Shown here one piece after another: positions 60,406 through 64,000 of a stretch of DNA of 64,000 nt. A program made the position numbers and the translations under genes. The stretch lies in contig CAWHNO010000002.1 of assembly GCA_963830725.1 (NCBI GenBank), positions 62,001 to 126,000 of the forward strand, read 5' to 3'. This DNA is from DASSUW01 sp963830725 (GTDB taxonomy: Bacteria; Actinomycetota; Thermoleophilia; Solirubrobacterales; Solirubrobacteraceae). How positions within the stretch are numbered: the stretch's first letter is position 1; each line of letters opens with the position of its first letter. The notes under the pieces were generated by a model that was not told the origin of the DNA, did no database searches, and saw only the letters and a list, made by a program, of their open reading frames with translations.

Positions 60406-61530
60406 GTGAGCACCCAGCCTGTCGTCGCCGCCGAACCCCAGGGCCGCGACGATTTCATGCCGCTCCACGGCATCGACCACGTCGAGCTGTACGTCGGCAA
60501 CGCCCTTCAGTCCGCGTACTTCTACGTACACGCGCTCGGCTTCCGCGAGGTGGCCTACGCCGGGCTCGAGACCGGCGTGCGCGACCGCACCTCGCACGTG
60601 CTCGAGCAGGGCCGGATCCGGATCGTGCTCACCGGCGCGCTGACGCCGGACCATGAGATCGGCCGCCACAGCGCCGCCCACGGCGACGGCGTGAAGGTGA
60701 TCGGCCTGTCGGTGCCCGACGTCGACCACGCCTACCGCGAGGCGACGGCCCGCGGGGCCCGCGGCATCCGCGAGCCGTGGGAGGAGAGCGACGAGCACGG
60801 CACGATCCGCCGCGCCGTCATCGCCACGTACGGCGAGACGCTGCACACCTTCGTCGACCGCTCGCAATACAAGGGCCCGTTCACGCCCGGCTACGTCGCC
60901 CGCGAGCGCACCGCCGGCGACGTCGGCCTGCTGGCCATCGACCACATCGTCGGCAACGTCGAGCTCGGCGAGATGGAGACGTGGGTCAAGTACTACGAGG
61001 ACGTCTTCGGCATGACGGAGATGCTGCACTTCACGGACGAAGCGATCTCCACGGAGTACTCCGCGCTCATGTCGAAGGTGGTCACGAGCGGCAACGGCCG
61101 CGTCAAGTTCCCGATCAACGAGCCCGCCGAGGGCAAGCGCAAGTCGCAGATCGACGAGTACCTCGAGTTCTACGGCGGCGCCGGCGCCCAGCACATCGCG
61201 GTCGCGACGCGTGACATCGTGCGCACCGTGACCGAGCTGCGCGAGCGCGGGATCGAGTTCCTGACCGTGCCCGACACCTACTACGACGACGTCCCTGAGC
61301 GGATCGGCGAGATCAAGGAGTCGCTCGAGGACCTGCGGCGCCTCGGCATCCTCGTCGACCGCGACGACGAGGGCTACATGCTGCAGATCTTCACGAAGCC
61401 GATCGGCGACCGCCCGACCATGTTCCTGGAGGTCATCGAGCGCCACGGCGCCCGCGGCTTCGGGGAGGGCAACTTCAAGGCGCTCTTCGAGGCGATCGAG
61501 CGCGAGCAGGAGCTGAGGGGGAACCTCTGA
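60406..61530 (+). CDS. hppD: 4-Hydroxyphenylpyruvate dioxygenase
   Basis: 374 residues from GTG 60,406. Two vicinal-oxygen-chelate domains: MPLHGIDHVELYVGNALQSAYFY at the N-terminus and LLAIDHIVGNVELGEMETWVKYYEDVFG in the second. The Fe(II) ligands are H180, H263 (AQHIAVATRDI) and E342 (MFLEVIERHG). DEGYMLQIFTKPIGDRPTMF and the C-terminal ARGFGEGNFKALFEAIEREQ are the HPPD hallmarks. It converts 4-hydroxyphenylpyruvate and O2 to homogentisate and CO2. The next gene, hmgA, starts at its stop codon, giving consecutive pathway steps. Confidence 0.95.
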   Translation: MSTQPVVAAEPQGRDDFMPLHGIDHVELYVGNALQSAYFYVHALGFREVAYAGLETGVRDRTSHVLEQGRIRIVLTGALTPDHEIGRHSAAHGDGVKVIGLSVPDVDHAYREATARGARGIREPWEESDEHGTIRRAVIATYGETLHTFVDRSQYKGPFTPGYVARERTAGDVGLLAIDHIVGNVELGEMETWVKYYEDVFGMTEMLHFTDEAISTEYSALMSKVVTSGNGRVKFPINEPAEGKRKSQIDEYLEFYGGAGAQHIAVATRDIVRTVTELRERGIEFLTVPDTYYDDVPERIGEIKESLEDLRRLGILVDRDDEGYMLQIFTKPIGDRPTMFLEVIERHGARGFGEGNFKALFEAIEREQELRGNL

Positions 61531-62726
61531 TGCGCTACCACAGCCTGGGCCAGGTCCCGCAGAAGCGACACGTCCAGTTCCGCGACCCCGAGGCGCAGTC
61601 CGGCAACGGCCAGGCGCCGCTGCTCGTCGAGGAGGTGCTCGGGTTCGAGGGCTTCTCCGGCAACGAGTCGATCCTCTACCACCTGTGGTCGCCGTGCCGG
61701 ATCAGCGACGTCGGCGAGTTCACGCCGATCGAGCTCGAGGAGTGGGTGCCCGAGACGCACGTGCACCGCCTCACGAACACGATGGGCATGCAGCCGATGG
61801 GCGACGCGGTGCTCGGCCGCCAGGTGCTCCAGTACAACAACGACGTCGAGATCGGCATCTGCATCCCCGAGGCCGAGGCGGACTACTTCTACCGCGACGG
61901 CGAGGGCGACGAGGTGATCTTCGTCCACGAGGGCGAGGGCGTGGTGGAGACGATCTTCGGCACGCTCCGCTACGGCAAGCACGACTACGTCGTGATCCCG
62001 CGCGGCACCACCTACCGCTTCCGGTTCGACACGCCGCAGCGCTGGCTGACCTTCTACACGCCGGGCGAGATCGAGACCCCGAACCGCTACCGCAACCGCT
62101 ACGGCCAGCTGCTCGAGCACGCGCCGTTCTCGCAGCGCGACTTCAAGCCGCCGAGCGAGCTCGCCACCCACCGCGACCGCGGCGAGCACATGGTCAAGGT
62201 GCGCGTGCGCGGCGGCTACCAGGACTACGTGCTCGACTACCACCCGCTCGACGTCGTCGGCTGGGACGGCTACGTCTACCCGTACACGTTCAACATCGCC
62301 GACTTCGAGCCCAAGGCCGGGCGCCTGCACCAGCCGCCGCCGGCGCACCAGAACTTCCAGGGCCCGAACTTCGTGATCTGCTCGTTCTGCCCGCGGATGC
62401 TCGACTGGGACCCGATGGCGGTGCCGATCCCCTACCACCACTCCAACGTGCAGTCGGAGGAGATGATCTATTACGTCGACGGCCAGTTCGGCTCGCGCAA
62501 GGGCGTCGACATCGGGGCGATCACGCTGCACCCGTCGGGCCTCCCGCACGGGCCGCAGCCGGGCCTGGTGGAGAAGTCGCTCGGCGCGACGCGCACGGAG
62601 GAGCTCGCCGTGATGTGCGACACCTTCCGGCCGCTGAAGCTCACGACGCTGTCGCGCGACCTCGACGATCCCTCGTACGCGTTCTCATGGTTCGAGGAGG
62701 GAGCAGAGCTCTCGACCACGGGCTGA
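61530..62726 (+). CDS. hmgA: Homogentisate 1,2-dioxygenase
   Basis: 398 residues, ATG 61,530 sharing a base with the hppD stop. The cupin core contains IPYHHSNVQSEEMIYYVDGQFGSR, with the Fe-binding His and Glu, and LHPSGLPHGPQPG with the third ligand His. NTMGMQPMGDAVLGRQVLQYN and GDEVIFVHEGEGVVETIFG are further family blocks. It opens homogentisate to maleylacetoacetate. It is slightly shorter than eukaryotic enzymes (about 440), as is usual for actinobacterial homologues. A stem-loop lies 10 bases after the stop. Confidence 0.93.
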   Translation: MRYHSLGQVPQKRHVQFRDPEAQSGNGQAPLLVEEVLGFEGFSGNESILYHLWSPCRISDVGEFTPIELEEWVPETHVHRLTNTMGMQPMGDAVLGRQVLQYNNDVEIGICIPEAEADYFYRDGEGDEVIFVHEGEGVVETIFGTLRYGKHDYVVIPRGTTYRFRFDTPQRWLTFYTPGEIETPNRYRNRYGQLLEHAPFSQRDFKPPSELATHRDRGEHMVKVRVRGGYQDYVLDYHPLDVVGWDGYVYPYTFNIADFEPKAGRLHQPPPAHQNFQGPNFVICSFCPRMLDWDPMAVPIPYHHSNVQSEEMIYYVDGQFGSRKGVDIGAITLHPSGLPHGPQPGLVEKSLGATRTEELAVMCDTFRPLKLTTLSRDLDDPSYAFSWFEEGAELSTTG

Positions 62727-62736
62727 ACGCGCTCAG

Positions 62737-62762
62737 AGAGCCCCGCCGTCATGCGGGGCTCT
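62737..62762 (+). terminator. Stem-loop after hmgA
   Basis: AGAGCCCCGC and GCGGGGCTCT are perfect 10-bp arms around the loop CGTCAT. Its position 10 bases after the hmgA stop and before a gene with its own leader fits a transcription terminator, though no T-run follows. Confidence 0.75.
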
Positions 62763-62859
62763 GACCGTGCCGGCGCTGTCGATGGGCTTCGCAGTCGCGG
62801 CCGAGGACGGCGGCTCGATCAGGCTGTCTCGAACGCGCCCCCCAATAAGGTGGCGGCCG

Positions 62860-64000
62860 ATGGCTCCCAGCCGAGAGGAGCTCCTCACGATCGCCGAACG
62901 GGCGCTGACCGGCGTGCGCGGCGACGCGCAGGCGACCGCGTGGTGGGAGCGCCAGCTGAGCACCGCCGTGGGCACCGCCGTGACCTCCGAGGCGCTGTCG
63001 GTCGAGATCGCGGTCGTGCGTGGCGGCCGGGTCGGGACTGCCGTCACCACGGCCGCCGACCACGACGGGCTGGCGAGTGCGGCGGCTCTCGCCGCGCGGC
63101 TGGCGGCGACCGGACCGGAGGCGGGCGAGTTGCCCGAGCCGGCGCCCGGGCCGTCGCACGACGGCTACGACGCGGGCGTCGAGCACCTCGAGCCGCCCGA
63201 GGACCTGCGCGACTGGGACGGCTGGCGGGCGGCCGCGGCCAGGACGGCCATCGTCTCGACCAGGGGCGTGCGGGCGTACGAGCAGCGCAGCTTCGGCGAG
63301 CTGCGGCTGCGGCGCCACGGCGCGCCCGGCCGGTCGCTGGAGCTGACGGCGACGGCGGTCCGCCCGGCGGAGCTGGACGCGGACGCGCTGGGCGCCGAGG
63401 CCGAGTCACTGCTCGGCGGCGGCGAGCCCATGGAGGTCGAGCCCGGCGAGTACGCGGCGGTGCTCGGGCCGTGGGCGATGGCCGAGGTCGTGCGGCGCGC
63501 CGGGCTCGCGTTCGGAGGGCCTCAAGCGCCGCTCGCGGAGCGCCTCGGCCGGAGCGTCGCGGCGCCCGCCGTCAACCTGTCGGATTCACCGCGTTTCGCG
63601 GCCACGCTGCCGCGCACCTACGACGCCGAGGGCGCGCCGCGCCGGCCGCTGCCGCTCATCCAGGACGGCGTCGCGCATCGCGTGGTCGAGGCCGGGACCG
63701 GGCACGCACAGGCCGCCGGCGGCGTCGGCGGCACGCTCCCCGAGCACCTGGTGCTCGTGGGCGGCGGCGCCGCCGACGTCTCCGAGCTCGCCGCGCCGGT
63801 CGAGCGCGGGCTCTTCATCCCATCGCTGTCGCTGCACGGCGCATGGGTCGTCGGCCGCCGCGGCTCCGCGCTCGCCGAGGGCGTCCGGCTGATCCGCGGC
63901 GGCGAGCCGGCCGAGCCGGTCGCCAACCTCACCGTCGTGTTCGAGCCGCTCGAGCTGCTCGCCGGCGTCCAGGCGCTCATCGCCCGCCAGCGCACGATCC
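62860..64000 (+). CDS. TldD/PmbA-family metallopeptidase-like protein, partial
   Basis: Open from ATG 62,860 to the window end, 380 codons without a stop. It begins MAPSREELLTIAERALTGVR. The N-terminal domain shows the pattern of this family (LSVEIAVVRGGRVGTAVTTAAD, DHDGLASAAALAARLAAT). The C-terminal domain has NLSDSPRFAATLPRTYDAEGAP, PLIQDGVAHRVVEAGTGHAQ and VANLTVVFEPLELLAGVQAL, resembling the PmbA/TldE end. The HExxxH metal site of TldD is not visible, so it is probably the TldE/PmbA-like partner type or a divergent member. Function in peptide maturation is inferred from the family only. Confidence 0.7.
   Translation, partial: MAPSREELLTIAERALTGVRGDAQATAWWERQLSTAVGTAVTSEALSVEIAVVRGGRVGTAVTTAADHDGLASAAALAARLAATGPEAGELPEPAPGPSHDGYDAGVEHLEPPEDLRDWDGWRAAAARTAIVSTRGVRAYEQRSFGELRLRRHGAPGRSLELTATAVRPAELDADALGAEAESLLGGGEPMEVEPGEYAAVLGPWAMAEVVRRAGLAFGGPQAPLAERLGRSVAAPAVNLSDSPRFAATLPRTYDAEGAPRRPLPLIQDGVAHRVVEAGTGHAQAAGGVGGTLPEHLVLVGGGAADVSELAAPVERGLFIPSLSLHGAWVVGRRGSALAEGVRLIRGGEPAEPVANLTVVFEPLELLAGVQALIARQRTI

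Noticed and set aside
1..64000. CRISPR arrays, prophage or insertion sequences
   Set aside because: I found no regularly spaced repeats, no integrase or transposase motifs and no phage structural genes. The only repeats are the palindromes and the 220-bp inverted-repeat element.

Overview
The window is about 73% GC, with dense coding, frequent ATGA/GTGA stop-start overlaps and many GTG/TTG starts. Together with the gene content (TagF-like surface polymer genes, a DUF5941-type membrane protein, DUF6766, xanthine-dehydrogenase-type subunits and TAAGGGGGTC...GACCCCCTTA palindromes) this suggests a soil actinobacterium, most likely Thermoleophilia/Solirubrobacterales. That placement is inference. 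I see no phage, transposase, CRISPR array, rRNA or complete tRNA.

Region 1 (1-30,075) is mainly a surface-glycopolymer locus. After a partial MFS transporter and a secreted nuclease with lamin-tail-like repeats come, on the minus strand, a methyltransferase, two sulfotransferases, two large GT2/TagF-type (CDP-glycerol glycerophosphotransferase) enzymes and a GT4 enzyme. On the plus strand follow a third sulfotransferase, a polysaccharide pyruvyl transferase/GT8-like protein and a second GT4. Then comes a compact module: nucleotidyltransferase/CDP-alcohol phosphotransferase fusion, DUF5941-like membrane protein, sugar/alcohol-phosphate nucleotidyltransferase, sn-glycerol-1-phosphate-dehydrogenase-like enzyme, second CDP-alcohol phosphotransferase and GT2. 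A TagG/TagH-type ABC exporter, a truncated GT2 paralogue, a membrane glycosyltransferase and an O-antigen-ligase-like protein finish the locus. The expected output is a phosphoalditol-type, possibly sulfated and pyruvylated, wall polymer exported by the ABC system.

The segment from about 3.9 to 19.3 kb carries roughly fifty reading-frame breaks. Almost all are single +1 steps, as if one extra base had been inserted. The flanking 45 kb has only three clear ones. I treat the affected genes as real genes in a damaged, or badly called, stretch.

Region 2 (30,076-41,544, mostly minus strand) is nitrogen/ring catabolism. It holds a cyclase-family hydrolase and an allantoin/oxamate-type set: DUF2877 (AllH), DUF1116 (AllG), FdrA (AllF) and carbamate kinase (AllK). 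An AraC regulator, a DUF5519 protein and a TetR regulator follow, then a tightly overlapped operon of xanthine-dehydrogenase-like FAD and Fe-S subunits, asparaginase, a CoxG-like protein and a malonyl-CoA-synthetase-like ligase. Two genes of this operon, a nucleobase permease and an amidohydrolase, survive only as tiny remnants that still overlap their neighbours.

Region 3 (41,700-64,000) is mixed. It holds pyruvate kinase; a small second polysaccharide locus (deacetylase, GT4, and a heparinase fused to the tail of a nucleotide-sugar epimerase); PLP enzymes; PhzF; an unusual metallo-beta-lactamase-fold protein; an XRE-cupin regulator; RecQ fused to a phosphoribosyltransferase domain; a MarR/ABC drug-export pair; LysR and EamA genes; an AsnC regulator divergent from the tyrosine catabolic pair hppD-hmgA; and the start of a TldD/PmbA-like protein.
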